Origin: Microtetraspora malaysiensis
GTDB lineage: Bacteria; Actinomycetota; Actinomycetes; Streptosporangiales; Streptosporangiaceae
Direction: 5' to 3'
Length of the DNA: 64,000 nt
NCBI RefSeq assembly: GCF_001528665.1
Contig: NZ_BBYJ01000014.1
Location: 120,988 to 184,987, forward strand
The notes under the pieces: model-generated
Told to the model about the DNA's origin: nothing
The model's database searches: none
Seen by the model: the letters and a program-made list of their open reading frames with translations, nothing else
Shown: positions 1 through 9,043 of the stretch, piece by piece
How the letters are laid out: each line of letters opens with the position of its first letter
Numbering within the stretch: position 1 is the first letter of the stretch
Translations under genes and position numbers: made by a program

Positions 1-1111
1 GCGGGCCGCCCGCCGCCGCTGCCGCGGGCCGGCTCCCGGCGGCGGGCACGCCGCCCGGAGCGGGCGGCCCCGGGACGCGCAGCGGCTCCGGCCGTACCCG
101 GCCGAGGTGCGCGGCCGGCCAGGCCGGAGCCGACACCGGCGCGTCGAGCCGGTCCAGGAGACGGTCGTCCACCCGCAGCACCGACAGCGAGCACCCGGCC
201 ATCTCCAGGGCGGTGAGGAAGGACCCCGTCCAGGCGCGTTCCAGCCGGAAGCCCTGCTCCGTCAGCCTGCGGACCGCGCGCCGCGCGACGATCTGAAGCT
301 CCATCAGCGGCGTGCCGCCCAGGTTGTTCACCAGGAGCGCGACCCGCTCTCCCGGCGCCAACGCCAGGTCCGCGGTGATCCGGTCCAGCAGCGTGTCCAC
401 CACGACGTCGGCCGGCGCGACGGCGGTCCGCCGCACACCGGCCTCACCGTGGATGCCGAGCCCCAGCTCGACCTCGTCCGGGCCGAGCTCGAACCCCGGA
501 CGGCCCGCCGCGGGCACCGTGCACGCGGACAGGCCGACCCCCATCGAGCCGACCGCGGCCGCGGCCGCCTCGGCCTCCCGGCGCACCTCGGCGAGCGGCA
601 GCCCCGCCTCCGCCGCCGCGCCCGCGACCTTGTGCACGAACACCGTGCCCGCGATGCCCCGGCGGCCGGCGGTGCCCTCGCCCGTGTCGAGGGCGACGTC
701 GTCCGCCACGACCACAACCTCGACGGGGATGCCCTCAGCCCGGGCCAGCTCCGCGGCCAGGCCGAAGTTCAGCCGGTCGCCGGTGTAGTTCTTGACGATC
801 AGCAGGACGCCGGCCGGGCCCGCGACCGTACGGATCGTCTCCAGCACGGCGTCGGTGGACGGGGAGGTGAAGACGTCGCCGCACACCGCCGCCGTCAGCA
901 TGCCCCGCCCGACATAGCCGGCGTGCGCGGGCTCGTGCCCGGACCCGCCGCCCGAGACGACCGCCACCCGGCCCGACCTCCGGAAATCGGCGACATCCGC
1001 GCGTACGGCGATCGTCTGTCCGTCCAGCAGGGCGATCTCGGGGTGGGTGAGGGCGAGACCCTCCAGCATGTCCGGGACCACGCCGGACACGTCGTTGACG
1101 AGTTTCTTCAT
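1..1111 (-). CDS. dhaK: Dihydroxyacetone kinase, DhaK domain (3' end beyond window)
   Basis: The DhaK domain binds dihydroxyacetone for phosphorylation to DHAP in the cytoplasm. The N-terminus carries the family signature GGGSGHEPAHAGYVGRGM (about residues 54-71), and GLGIHGEAG contains the His that covalently holds the substrate in DhaK proteins. The start at 1111 follows a good AAGGAG ribosome site. The frame is still open at base 2. After the usual DhaK end (..LLDRLDAPV) it continues about 50 residues in a Pro/Ala/Gly-rich stretch that looks like an interdomain linker, so this may be an ATP-dependent DhaK-DhaL fusion rather than a PTS-type DhaK. The family call is firm; the fusion is inferred because the end is missing. 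Confidence 0.9.
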   Translation of the reverse strand, partial: MKKLVNDVSGVVPDMLEGLALTHPEIALLDGQTIAVRADVADFRRSGRVAVVSGGGSGHEPAHAGYVGRGMLTAAVCGDVFTSPSTDAVLETIRTVAGPAGVLLIVKNYTGDRLNFGLAAELARAEGIPVEVVVVADDVALDTGEGTAGRRGIAGTVFVHKVAGAAAEAGLPLAEVRREAEAAAAAVGSMGVGLSACTVPAAGRPGFELGPDEVELGLGIHGEAGVRRTAVAPADVVVDTLLDRITADLALAPGERVALLVNNLGGTPLMELQIVARRAVRRLTEQGFRLERAWTGSFLTALEMAGCSLSVLRVDDRLLDRLDAPVSAPAWPAAHLGRVRPEPLRVPGPPAPGGVPAAGSRPAAAAAGGP

Positions 1112-1204
1112 CGAATCTCCTTGGATGGGGGTCCGCATGGAGGCGAGGCAAGGTCTACCCCGGCGCCGTACGGGAGTACCCGCTCTCAATGATGCGAGGA
1201 CCCC

Positions 1205-1221
1205 GCGGGGTGATACCCCGC
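1205..1221. other. Short perfect hairpin between dhaK and the copper oxidase
   Basis: GCGGGGT-gat-ACCCCGC forms a 7-bp stem with a 3-nt loop, 114 bases past the stop of the copper oxidase and upstream of dhaK on the same strand. It may terminate or attenuate read-through. There is no U-run. Confidence 0.35.
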
Positions 1222-1334
1222 TTATCGGGAAAGACCGGCATACCGGACCGCCGGCCACGGCGCCGGGACCGGATCCGCCGGCCAGGCGGACGGAGGCGAC
1301 GCCGGCTGACCTGCCGCCACCGGCGTCCCCGTCC

Positions 1335-3170
1335 TCAGCCGACGAGCTGCCAGGGGCGCATCATGTCGTTGTCCTCGTGTTCGAGGATGTGGCAGTGGTG
1401 GATGTAGTCGGCCGGGTACGTCGTCCCGGTGCCGGCGATGCCCGGTATCGACGGCGCCGGTGTGTACGCGGCGATGATCCGGTTCACCATCTGCGGCAGG
1501 GCGACGAAGCTGTCCCGCCAGCCCTGTTCCTCGGGGGCCGGGGGCACCGGCCCGCCGACGAGATACCTGGCCAGGACGGGCTTCCCGTCGGCGGGCCGGC
1601 CCGCCGCCAGCCACCGGGCGTAGTCCTTCTTGTACGCGTCGGCCCGGAACCGCTGCCGGTTGTACACGTGGAACTGGACGAGATGCACATGCATCGGGTG
1701 GGCGTCCGGCGTGGTGTTGACGTACTCCCACACCTCGGTGGCGCCGGCGCGGACGAAGTCGTCCACCGGCTCGTAGAAGAAGCGGCCGTTGATCTGCAGG
1801 TGGATCGGGTTGTCGTGCCGGTCGGTCGTCTCCGTCAGCACTCGCTCACGCCACCTCGTCCCCTCCCCCGCCCGCAGCGGCTCGAACGGCGGCAGGGCCA
1901 GCTTCCCCGGCGGCGTCGTGGGGTCACGTCCGCTGAGGGGCTCGGTCACCTGGAACCGCATGATCTCGGGGATGGCCGGCCCACCTCCTCCGCCCGGATA
2001 CGGCGCGGGGGCGTCGTTCATGAGAGTGACGCCGCCTCCGGCCGGCACGGAGGCGAAGTCCACGACGAGGTCCACCCGGTCCGCCGGCGCCATCAGCAGC
2101 TCCGTGAGGCGCAGGGCGGAGCCGCGCAGGCCGCCGCCGATCCCGATGAGCCAGAACGGCAGGCGGGTCCGGCCGTCGCCGAACCACAGGTGGTAGAAGC
2201 GCGAGTTCGACCCGTTGAGCACGCGCAGGCGGTAGCGGCGCGGCTGGACCTCCAGGAACGGGTAGGCCTTGCCGTTCACGATCGGCGTTTCGCCGAAGAA
2301 CTCGGGCGACCAGACCGGGTGGTACGGGGTCACGCCCTTAAACGGGTAGAAGAGCGAGCCGTCGCGGTTGAAGGTCCGGTCCTGCAGGACCAGGGGGATC
2401 TCGAAGCGTCCCCTGGGGAGGCCGAGCGCCTCCTCGTCCTGGTCGCGGATCAGGTAGACCCCGGACAGGCCCGCGTAGTTGTTCAGCCGGGTGATCTCCA
2501 TCGCGTGGTCGTGATACCAGAGCATGGTCCCCAGCTGCTGGTTGCCGTAGGCGTAGATCGCCTCGTTGGACGCGGCGCCCGGCAGCGAGCCGTACAGGGG
2601 GCCGTGCTGTCCTTGGGGGCTGAACCAGGCCCCCGGGTTGCCGTCCGACTGGGGCGGGTTCCATCCGCCGTGCAGGTGGACGACGTTCCACACGGTGAGG
2701 CCGCGGGGGAGGTCGTCCATGTGCCGCCCGCCGGACGGATCCGGAGGCGAGCCGGGGACCTGCCGCCACAGTGTCGGGTCGATCGAGCGGTGCAGCAGAT
2801 GCGTGGTCGGCAGATCGTTGCGGTACCGGACGACCACGGGCCGGTGCCGCCGGGCCACCAGGATCGGGCCGAGGCAGCCGAGACCGGCCGGCCCGCCCCC
2901 GCCGGACGGGGCGGACGCCCAATATCCCCAGGCGACCGTGGCGCCGAGATCGGTGTGGAAGCGCCACGGCCGCTGACGCATGGTCAGCTCGTAGTAGTCG
3001 GCGTCCGGGTAGACCGTCCTGTCGGGGACGGCCACGGGCAGCCGGGGCAACCGGTCGACGTACTTGCGGAGGCCCCGAGCCGTCGCCGTCGCCCCGCGCA
3101 CCCCCGCGCCCGTCGCCACCACACCCGCCGCCACCGCGGCCAGGCACACGAACTCCCGTCTCGTCAACAT
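1335..3170 (-). CDS. Tat-exported multicopper oxidase (CotA / phenoxazinone-synthase-like)
   Basis: This 611-residue laccase-type oxidase couples one-electron oxidation of phenols or aminophenols to reduction of O2 to water. All four copper motifs are visible: HLHGG, WYHDHAME, HPMHVH and HHCHILEHEDNDMM, the last giving the type-1 site. The N-terminus TRREFVCLAAVAAGV is a Tat-type signal, so it probably acts outside the membrane. The stretches around the first two motifs (HLHGGWNPPQSDG, LWYHDHAMEITRLNNYAG) resemble bacterial phenoxazinone synthase and CotA more than small laccases. The start at 3170 was chosen for its GGAGG at 7-nt spacing; an in-frame ATG at 3212 has none. Substrate unknown; the kynurenine operon about 6 kb away suggests aminophenols. 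Confidence 0.88.
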   Translation of the reverse strand: MLTRREFVCLAAVAAGVVATGAGVRGATATARGLRKYVDRLPRLPVAVPDRTVYPDADYYELTMRQRPWRFHTDLGATVAWGYWASAPSGGGGPAGLGCLGPILVARRHRPVVVRYRNDLPTTHLLHRSIDPTLWRQVPGSPPDPSGGRHMDDLPRGLTVWNVVHLHGGWNPPQSDGNPGAWFSPQGQHGPLYGSLPGAASNEAIYAYGNQQLGTMLWYHDHAMEITRLNNYAGLSGVYLIRDQDEEALGLPRGRFEIPLVLQDRTFNRDGSLFYPFKGVTPYHPVWSPEFFGETPIVNGKAYPFLEVQPRRYRLRVLNGSNSRFYHLWFGDGRTRLPFWLIGIGGGLRGSALRLTELLMAPADRVDLVVDFASVPAGGGVTLMNDAPAPYPGGGGGPAIPEIMRFQVTEPLSGRDPTTPPGKLALPPFEPLRAGEGTRWRERVLTETTDRHDNPIHLQINGRFFYEPVDDFVRAGATEVWEYVNTTPDAHPMHVHLVQFHVYNRQRFRADAYKKDYARWLAAGRPADGKPVLARYLVGGPVPPAPEEQGWRDSFVALPQMVNRIIAAYTPAPSIPGIAGTGTTYPADYIHHCHILEHEDNDMMRPWQLVG

Positions 3171-3461
3171 CCCCGTGCCTCCGACTGGGTCGTTGCCGGC
3201 GCGGCCCGCCATGCCGTCCTTCCACGCTAGGCGGGCGCCGGTCAACGACCGCCAAAGGTCGGGTCGGCCCCGGATCGGCGCTCCCGGGCCGGGGCCGCTG
3301 AACGGGGGTTCCAACTGACCGACAGGGCCCCGGCCTCCGGACGGATAGGCTCGGTACTTGAGTCGAGACATCACGCCTACCCCTGCGGGGCGCTCGCGAG
3401 ATCGGCCGAAGGTCATGTCGGTGACCGGCGAGCGCTCAGGCGACCATGAGGGAGGCCTGTC
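3171..3461. other. Intergenic region between divergent copper oxidase and aldehyde dehydrogenase
   Basis: These 291 bases must hold both promoters. I see no convincing -35/-10 pair, strong dyad or small reading frame. Confidence 0.4.
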
Positions 3462-4838
3462 ATGGCGATCGCCACGATCAATCCCACGACCGGGGAGACG
3501 GTCCGGACGTTTCCCGAGTTGAGCGAGTCCGAGATCGAACGGAAGGTCGGCCTCGCCCACGAGCGGTGGCGGACGTACCGCGACACGGGGTTCGACGAGC
3601 GGGCCGAGTGGATGCGGGCCGGTGCCGACCTGCTCGAACAGGAGGCCGACGCCGCCGCCCGGCTGATGACCACCGAGATGGGCAAGACGCTGGCCGCGGC
3701 CCGCGGCGAGGCGCTCAAGTGCGTCCGCGGCATGCGTTACTACGCCGACAACGCGGCCGAATTCCTGGCCGACGAGCCGCTGGCCGACCCGGCGGCGGTC
3801 GGGGCCAGTCACGCGCTGAGCCGGTACCGCCCGCTGGGTCCGGTGCTGGCGGTGATGCCATGGAACTTCCCGATGTGGCAGGTGATGCGCTTCGCCGCAC
3901 CGGCGCTGATGGCGGGCAACGTCGGGCTGCTCAAGCACGCCTCGAACGTGCCGCAGTGCGCGCTGTACCTGGAGGACGTGTTCCGCCGCGGCGGGTTCCC
4001 CGAGGGCTGCTTCCAGACGTTGCTGATCTCCTCCGGCCGGGTGGAGGCGATCCTGCGGGATCCGCGGGTAGTGGCTGCCACGCTGACCGGGAGCGAGCCG
4101 GCCGGACGTTCGGTGGCGGCGATCTGCGGCGACGAGGTCAAGCACACCGTGCTGGAGCTCGGCGGCAGCGACCCGTTCGTGGTGATGCCCTCAGCGGACC
4201 TGGATCGCGCGGCGGCGACCGCGGTGGACGCCCGGGTGCAGAACAACGGCCAGTCCTGCATCGCGGCCAAGCGGTTCATCGTGCACTCCGACGTCTACGA
4301 CGCCTTCACCGACAGGTTCGTGGCCGGGATGAGGGCGCTGACGGTGGGTGATCCGTTCGACCCGGCGACCGATGTCGGGCCGCTGGCCACCGAGCGGGGC
4401 CGGGCGGGGGTCGAGGAACTGGTGGACGAGGCGGTCACGCGCGGCGCGAAGGTGCTGTGCGGTGGGCGTCGGCCGCCCGGACCGGGGTGGTTCTACCCGC
4501 CGACGGTGATCACCGGCATCACCCGGGACATGCGGATCTTCACCGAGGAGGTGTTCGGCCCGGTCGCCGCGCTGTTCCGGGCGGCGGACATCGAGGAGGC
4601 GCTGGAGATCGCCAACGCCACCGCCTTCGGCCTGGGGTCCAACGCCTGGACCAGGGACGAGGCCGAGCAGGACCGGTTCATCTCGGACCTGGACGCCGGT
4701 CAGGTGTTCATCAACGGCAAGACGGTGTCGTACCCGGACCTGCCGTTCGGCGGCGTCAAGCGCTCCGGCTACGGCCGCGAGCTGTCCGCCCACGGCATCC
4801 GCGAGTTCTGCAACCTCAAAACGGTCTGGATCGGCTGA
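3462..4838 (+). CDS. gabD: Aldehyde dehydrogenase, succinate-semialdehyde type
   Basis: A 458-residue NAD(P)-dependent aldehyde dehydrogenase. The catalytic Cys lies in NNGQSCIAAKRF (about residue 266) and the general-base Glu in LELGGSDPFVV. The opening INPTTGETVRTFPELS and the GEALKCVRGMRYYADNA segment match the short GabD1-type succinate-semialdehyde dehydrogenases, which oxidise succinate semialdehyde to succinate. A GGGAGG site precedes the ATG. It stands alone, divergent from the copper oxidase, and no GABA aminotransferase is nearby, so the exact aldehyde is inferred. Confidence 0.85.
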   Translation: MAIATINPTTGETVRTFPELSESEIERKVGLAHERWRTYRDTGFDERAEWMRAGADLLEQEADAAARLMTTEMGKTLAAARGEALKCVRGMRYYADNAAEFLADEPLADPAAVGASHALSRYRPLGPVLAVMPWNFPMWQVMRFAAPALMAGNVGLLKHASNVPQCALYLEDVFRRGGFPEGCFQTLLISSGRVEAILRDPRVVAATLTGSEPAGRSVAAICGDEVKHTVLELGGSDPFVVMPSADLDRAAATAVDARVQNNGQSCIAAKRFIVHSDVYDAFTDRFVAGMRALTVGDPFDPATDVGPLATERGRAGVEELVDEAVTRGAKVLCGGRRPPGPGWFYPPTVITGITRDMRIFTEEVFGPVAALFRAADIEEALEIANATAFGLGSNAWTRDEAEQDRFISDLDAGQVFINGKTVSYPDLPFGGVKRSGYGRELSAHGIREFCNLKTVWIG

Positions 4839-4909
4839 CGCCGCCCACGGCCCCTTCGATCGGCGGGCCCATGTGATCTCGTCCGCGCGATTTTGACTGG
4901 TTTCGCGTG

Positions 4910-4922
4910 GATAATCACCGGC
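4910..4922 (+). promoter_or_regulatory. Leaderless -10 element of the SARP-type gene
   Basis: GATAAT at 4910-4915 is followed by 7 nt and then the ATG, placing the transcription start on the start codon. There is no ribosome site. The TTGACT at 4893 is only 11 nt away and is too close to be its -35. Confidence 0.45.
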
Positions 4923-7799
4923 ATGCGATTGGGAATCCTCGGCGAGACCCGGGCGTGGCGCGACGACGGCGCCGAGGTCCCGCTGGGCGGACCGGCCCGG
5001 CGCGCGCTGCTGGCCCTGCTGCTGGTCCGGCCGGGTGAGGTCGTGCCGGCCGACCGGCTGGCCGAGGAGGTCGACGCGGGCGCGGCGCCGTCGGCGCACG
5101 CGTTGCAGTCCCAGGTGTCCAGGCTGCGTGCGGCGCTGGGTTCGGCGGCCGTGATCGAGCGGGCCGGGGCCGGGTACCGGATCGTGGTCGCGGCCGATGA
5201 CGTGGACGCCTGCCGGTTCGAGCGGCTGGCCGGTCAGGGCCGGGCGGCGTTGCGCGACGGCGACGCCGCCCGGGCGGTCGCGCTGCTGCGCGAGGCGCTG
5301 GAGCTGTGGCGCGGGCCCGCGCTGCCCGAGGTGGCCGACAGCGAGACGGCCCGGGCCGCCGCCGTACGACTGGAGGAGTCGCGGCTCGGGGCGCTGGAGG
5401 ACCGGTTCGAGGGCGAGCTGCGGCTCGGCGAGCATCGCGCGGCCGTTCCGGAGCTGCGGGAGCTGGTCGGCCGCCACCCGCTCCGGGAACGGCTGGCGGG
5501 GCTGTTGATGCGGGCGCTGTTCGCCGCGGGCGGGCAGGCCGAGGCGCTGGTGGTGTTCGAGGAGACCAGGCGGCACCTGGTGGAGGAGCTGGGCGCCGAT
5601 CCCTCGGCCGAGCTGGTCGCGCTGCATCGGGAGTTGCTGACCACCGGCACGTCGCCGTCGCTCGCCGGGCCGCCCGCCCAGCTGACCTCCTTCGTCGGCC
5701 GCGACGAGGAGGTGGGCGAGGTCACCGACCGGCTGCGGGTGGCCCGGCTGGTCACGTTGATCGGCCCCGGCGGCGTCGGGAAGACCCGGCTGTCGGTCGA
5801 GGTCGCCGGGGCGGTGACCGATGAGGTGTGCTTCGTGGAGCTGGCCGCGCTGGGCGACGAAGCCGGCCCGGCCCGGGCGGTGCTGGGCGCGCTCGGCCTG
5901 CGTGAGCACGGGCTCCAGATGGGAGATCCCGCGCGGACGCCGGTCGATCGGCTGATCGCGGCGCTGTCGGACCGGGTGCTTCTGCTCATCCTGGACAACT
6001 GCGAGCACGTGATCGAGGAGGCCGCCGTGCTGGCGGCCCGGTTGCTGGCGGCGTGCCCGCGGCTGCGGGTCCTGGCCACCAGCCGCGAGCCGCTCGGCAT
6101 CATCGGCGAGCACCTGCACCAGGTGCGTCCGCTCGACGACGACGCGGCGGCGCGGCTGTTCGGCGACCGGGCCGCGGCCGTACGGCGCGGTTTCGCCGCC
6201 GATCCTGAGCTGGTCCGGCGGATCTGCGCGGCCCTGGACGACCTGCCGCTGGCCATCGAGCTCGCGGCGGCGCGGCTGCGCACGCTGGACCTCGACGATC
6301 TGGCGGCGCGGCTGGACGACCGGCTCGGTGTCGCGGCCCGCGGCAGCCGTACGGCCCATGACCGGCATCGGACGCTGCGCTCGGTGGTCGCGTGGAGCTG
6401 GGACCTGCTCTCCGAATCCGAGCAACGGGCCGCGCGGCGGTTCACGGTCTTCGCCGGGGGCGCGACGGCGGAGTCCGCGCTGCGGGTGTGCGGCGCGGAC
6501 GGCGAGACGCTGGAATCCCTGGTGGACAAGTCACTCCTGGAGGTCTCTCGCGGCCGGTTCCGGATGTTGGAGACGATCCGCGCCTACGGCGCCGAGCGGC
6601 TCGACGAAGCGGGCGAACGCGAGTCGGCGCGGCGGGCTCACGCGCGGCACGTCCTGGATCTGGTGCGTACCGCCGACCCGCGTCTGCGGCGGGCCGAGCA
6701 ACTGGACTGGCTGCCGCTCATCGTGGCCGAGCATGAGAACGTCCTGGCCGCCCTGCGCTGGGCGGTCGAGGCTCCGGACGTCGCGACGGCGCTGGAGCTG
6801 CTCGCCTCGGCCGCGACGTACGTGTGGATCCGGGGCGCGTCCGCCTCGGCCGCGCCACACGCGATCAGCCTGCTCGCCGCGATCGGTGACGCGTTCCCCG
6901 CCGGGCTCGGCGAGGAGTACGCGACGTGCGTGCTGCTGGCCGCGTCCGACCGGGCGACGTGGCGGCGCCACCACGCGACGGCCGAGAGAGCGCTGGCCGC
7001 CGCGTGGCCCGGTGACCGGCCGGGCCGGTACCCGGCCGCGCTGCTGCTGTGGCTGATGCGCAACGCGACCGACACCGACCCGCAGAGTGCGTTCGCGCTG
7101 GTCTCGGCCCAGCGCGACTGTCCCGAGCCGTGGGTGCGCGCGGCCGCCCGGTTCGTGTCGGGGTTCGGAGCTTTGGGCGAGCGGGACGTCGCGGCGGCCG
7201 AGCCCGCCTTCGGCGCGGCGGCCGAGGGCTTCCGGTCGCTCGGTGACCGTTGGGGCACCGCGCTCGCGCTGGACATCCTGGCCGGTCTCGCGGGTGGGCG
7301 CGGGGACCGCGCGCGGGCGATCGCGCTGACCGACGAGGCCCTCGCCCTCACCAGCCGGCTCGGCGCCCTGGAAGACTCGGCCGACCTGCTGGTCAACCGG
7401 GGCGATCATCTCGCCGCCGACGATCCGGCGGCCGCCCGCGCCGACTACGCCGAGGCCGCCGATCTGGCCCGCCGCGCCGGCAGCCCGACCTGCCTGGCGG
7501 CGGCCCTGCGCGGGCTCGGCGACATCGCCCTGCTGGAGGAGGAACCGGCCGAGGCGGAACGGCTCTACACCGATGCCCTGGAGCGGATCGACCCGCACTG
7601 GGTCAAAAGCCTCGGCAACCAGGTACGCGCCCTCGTCGGCCTCGGCCGGGTCGCCGAAGCGCGCGGCGACCACGCCACGGCCCGCGCGCGCTACCGCGAG
7701 GCCGCCGAGAACGCGGCCGTGCTGGGCCCCTCGGCTTCGGACGCGCTGCGCCTGCTGGGACTTCCCAAGGCGGTCACCGAGGCGGTGAGCCGGGGGTGA
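4923..7799 (+). CDS. SARP/BTAD-NB-ARC transcriptional regulator (AfsR-like)
   Basis: A 958-residue signal-integrating activator. The order is an OmpR-like winged helix (about 1-92), a bacterial transcriptional activation domain (about 96-240), an NB-ARC ATPase with P-loop GPGGVGKT (about 281-288) and Walker-B-like LLLILDNCEH (about 355), then a long helical TPR-like C-terminus. Family members activate secondary-metabolism genes in an ATP-dependent way. The ATG at 4923 begins the winged helix (MRLGILGET) and fits the leaderless -10; a TTG ten codons upstream is less likely. The FAD monooxygenase follows after 35 nt in the same direction and is a likely target or co-transcribed gene. Confidence 0.88.
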   Translation: MRLGILGETRAWRDDGAEVPLGGPARRALLALLLVRPGEVVPADRLAEEVDAGAAPSAHALQSQVSRLRAALGSAAVIERAGAGYRIVVAADDVDACRFERLAGQGRAALRDGDAARAVALLREALELWRGPALPEVADSETARAAAVRLEESRLGALEDRFEGELRLGEHRAAVPELRELVGRHPLRERLAGLLMRALFAAGGQAEALVVFEETRRHLVEELGADPSAELVALHRELLTTGTSPSLAGPPAQLTSFVGRDEEVGEVTDRLRVARLVTLIGPGGVGKTRLSVEVAGAVTDEVCFVELAALGDEAGPARAVLGALGLREHGLQMGDPARTPVDRLIAALSDRVLLLILDNCEHVIEEAAVLAARLLAACPRLRVLATSREPLGIIGEHLHQVRPLDDDAAARLFGDRAAAVRRGFAADPELVRRICAALDDLPLAIELAAARLRTLDLDDLAARLDDRLGVAARGSRTAHDRHRTLRSVVAWSWDLLSESEQRAARRFTVFAGGATAESALRVCGADGETLESLVDKSLLEVSRGRFRMLETIRAYGAERLDEAGERESARRAHARHVLDLVRTADPRLRRAEQLDWLPLIVAEHENVLAALRWAVEAPDVATALELLASAATYVWIRGASASAAPHAISLLAAIGDAFPAGLGEEYATCVLLAASDRATWRRHHATAERALAAAWPGDRPGRYPAALLLWLMRNATDTDPQSAFALVSAQRDCPEPWVRAAARFVSGFGALGERDVAAAEPAFGAAAEGFRSLGDRWGTALALDILAGLAGGRGDRARAIALTDEALALTSRLGALEDSADLLVNRGDHLAADDPAAARADYAEAADLARRAGSPTCLAAALRGLGDIALLEEEPAEAERLYTDALERIDPHWVKSLGNQVRALVGLGRVAEARGDHATARARYREAAENAAVLGPSASDALRLLGLPKAVTEAVSRG

Positions 7800-7834
7800 G
7801 TGTCCGGTGAGCCCTCCCATGCAGGCTCTCCACC

Positions 7835-9019
7835 ATGACGAACCGCAACGTACTCATCTCCGGCGCCTCCGTCGCCGGCCCCGCGCTCGCCCACTGGCTC
7901 CACCGCCACGGCTTCACCCCCACGATCGTGGAGCGCGCCCCGGCGCTGCGTGACGGCGGCTACGCCGTCGACTTCCGGGGCGCGGCGCACCTGTCGGTCC
8001 TGCGCCGCATGGGCATCCTGGACGACGTCGAACGCGCCCGCACCGGCATGGGCTCGATGTCGTACGTCAACAGCGCGGGCAAGCCGCAGGCGAAGATGCC
8101 CGCCGACCTGTTCGCCGGAGACATCGAGATCCTGCGCGGCGACCTGGCCCGCATCCTCTACGACGCGACCAGGGAGCACACCGAGTACGTCTTCGGCGAC
8201 TCCATCGCCTCGCTCACCGAAGACGCCGACGGGGTGACCGTCACCTTCGAACGCGCCGCGCCGCGCCGGTTCGACCTGGTCATCGGCGCCGACGGCCTGC
8301 ACTCCACCACCCGCCGCCTGGCCTTCGGCCCCGAGAAGGACTACGTCAAGCACCTGGGCGTCTACTGCGCGATCTTCACCACCGCCAACCACCTCGACCT
8401 CGACCACACCGGCCACGCGTACCGGACCGCGAACAGGCTGGTGGCGATGTACAGCGCCCGCCACAACACCGAGGCCAAGGCCGTCTTCTACTTCGGCTCA
8501 CCGGAGCTGGACCTGGACCGGCGGGACGTGGCGCGGCAGCAGGCCATCCTCACTGAGCACTTCGCCGGCAGCGGCTGGCAGAGCGACCGGCTGCTGCACG
8601 ACATGCGGCACGCGCCCGACTTCTACTTCGACTCGGTCGGCCAGGTGCGCATGGACGCCTGGACCCGGGGGCGGGTCGCCCTGGTCGGCGACGCCGCCTA
8701 CTGCCCGTCCTCCCTGTCGGGCATGGGGTCGGGCCTCGCCCTGGTCGGCGCGTACGTCCTGGCGGGCGAGCTGGCCGCGGCGCGCGGCGACCACCGCGTC
8801 GCGTTCGCCCGCTACGAGCAGGAGATGCGCGGGTACGCCGAGGGCTGCCAGAAGATGGGCGACGGCGTGGCCAACCTCATGGTCCCGAGCAGCCGCTTCC
8901 TGGCCTCGGTCCTCAACCGCTACTACAAGATCATGCCGTACCTGCCGGGGAAGAACATGGTCACCAAGATGGCCCGCAAGACCGCCGAGAACATCACGCT
9001 CCGCGACTACGTCGGTTGA
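7835..9019 (+). CDS. FAD-dependent aromatic monooxygenase (PHBH fold)
   Basis: A 394-residue class A flavoprotein hydroxylase. The N-terminal FAD-binding loop is GASVAGPALAHWL, the DG motif is VIGADGLHSTTRR, and the GD motif GRVALVGDAAYCPS binds the FAD ribityl. It has the general pattern of TetX-like and polyketide-tailoring hydroxylases that use NAD(P)H and O2 on aromatic substrates. It lies 35 nt after the SARP gene and converges with the kynurenine operon. It is clearly paralogous to the gene at 61090-62211 (shared openings ISGASVAGPALA / ISGSSVAGPALA and both flavin motifs) but diverged well beyond a recent duplication. Substrate unknown. Confidence 0.85.
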   Translation: MTNRNVLISGASVAGPALAHWLHRHGFTPTIVERAPALRDGGYAVDFRGAAHLSVLRRMGILDDVERARTGMGSMSYVNSAGKPQAKMPADLFAGDIEILRGDLARILYDATREHTEYVFGDSIASLTEDADGVTVTFERAAPRRFDLVIGADGLHSTTRRLAFGPEKDYVKHLGVYCAIFTTANHLDLDHTGHAYRTANRLVAMYSARHNTEAKAVFYFGSPELDLDRRDVARQQAILTEHFAGSGWQSDRLLHDMRHAPDFYFDSVGQVRMDAWTRGRVALVGDAAYCPSSLSGMGSGLALVGAYVLAGELAAARGDHRVAFARYEQEMRGYAEGCQKMGDGVANLMVPSSRFLASVLNRYYKIMPYLPGKNMVTKMARKTAENITLRDYVG

Positions 9020-9043
9020 GGACGCCCGGTGACTCCCGCCGGT

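Noticed and set aside
1047-3230. Long plus-strand reading frame opposite the copper oxidase
   Set aside because: It is a GC-bias shadow: Arg/Pro/Val-rich, no domain, and antisense to clear laccase motifs. The same applies to the 4191-6425 and 39537-41924 minus-strand frames and many others.
4893-4916. Standard promoter TTGACT / ATAATC before the SARP gene
   Set aside because: The spacer is about 11-12 nt, too short. Only the -10 is kept, as a leaderless element.
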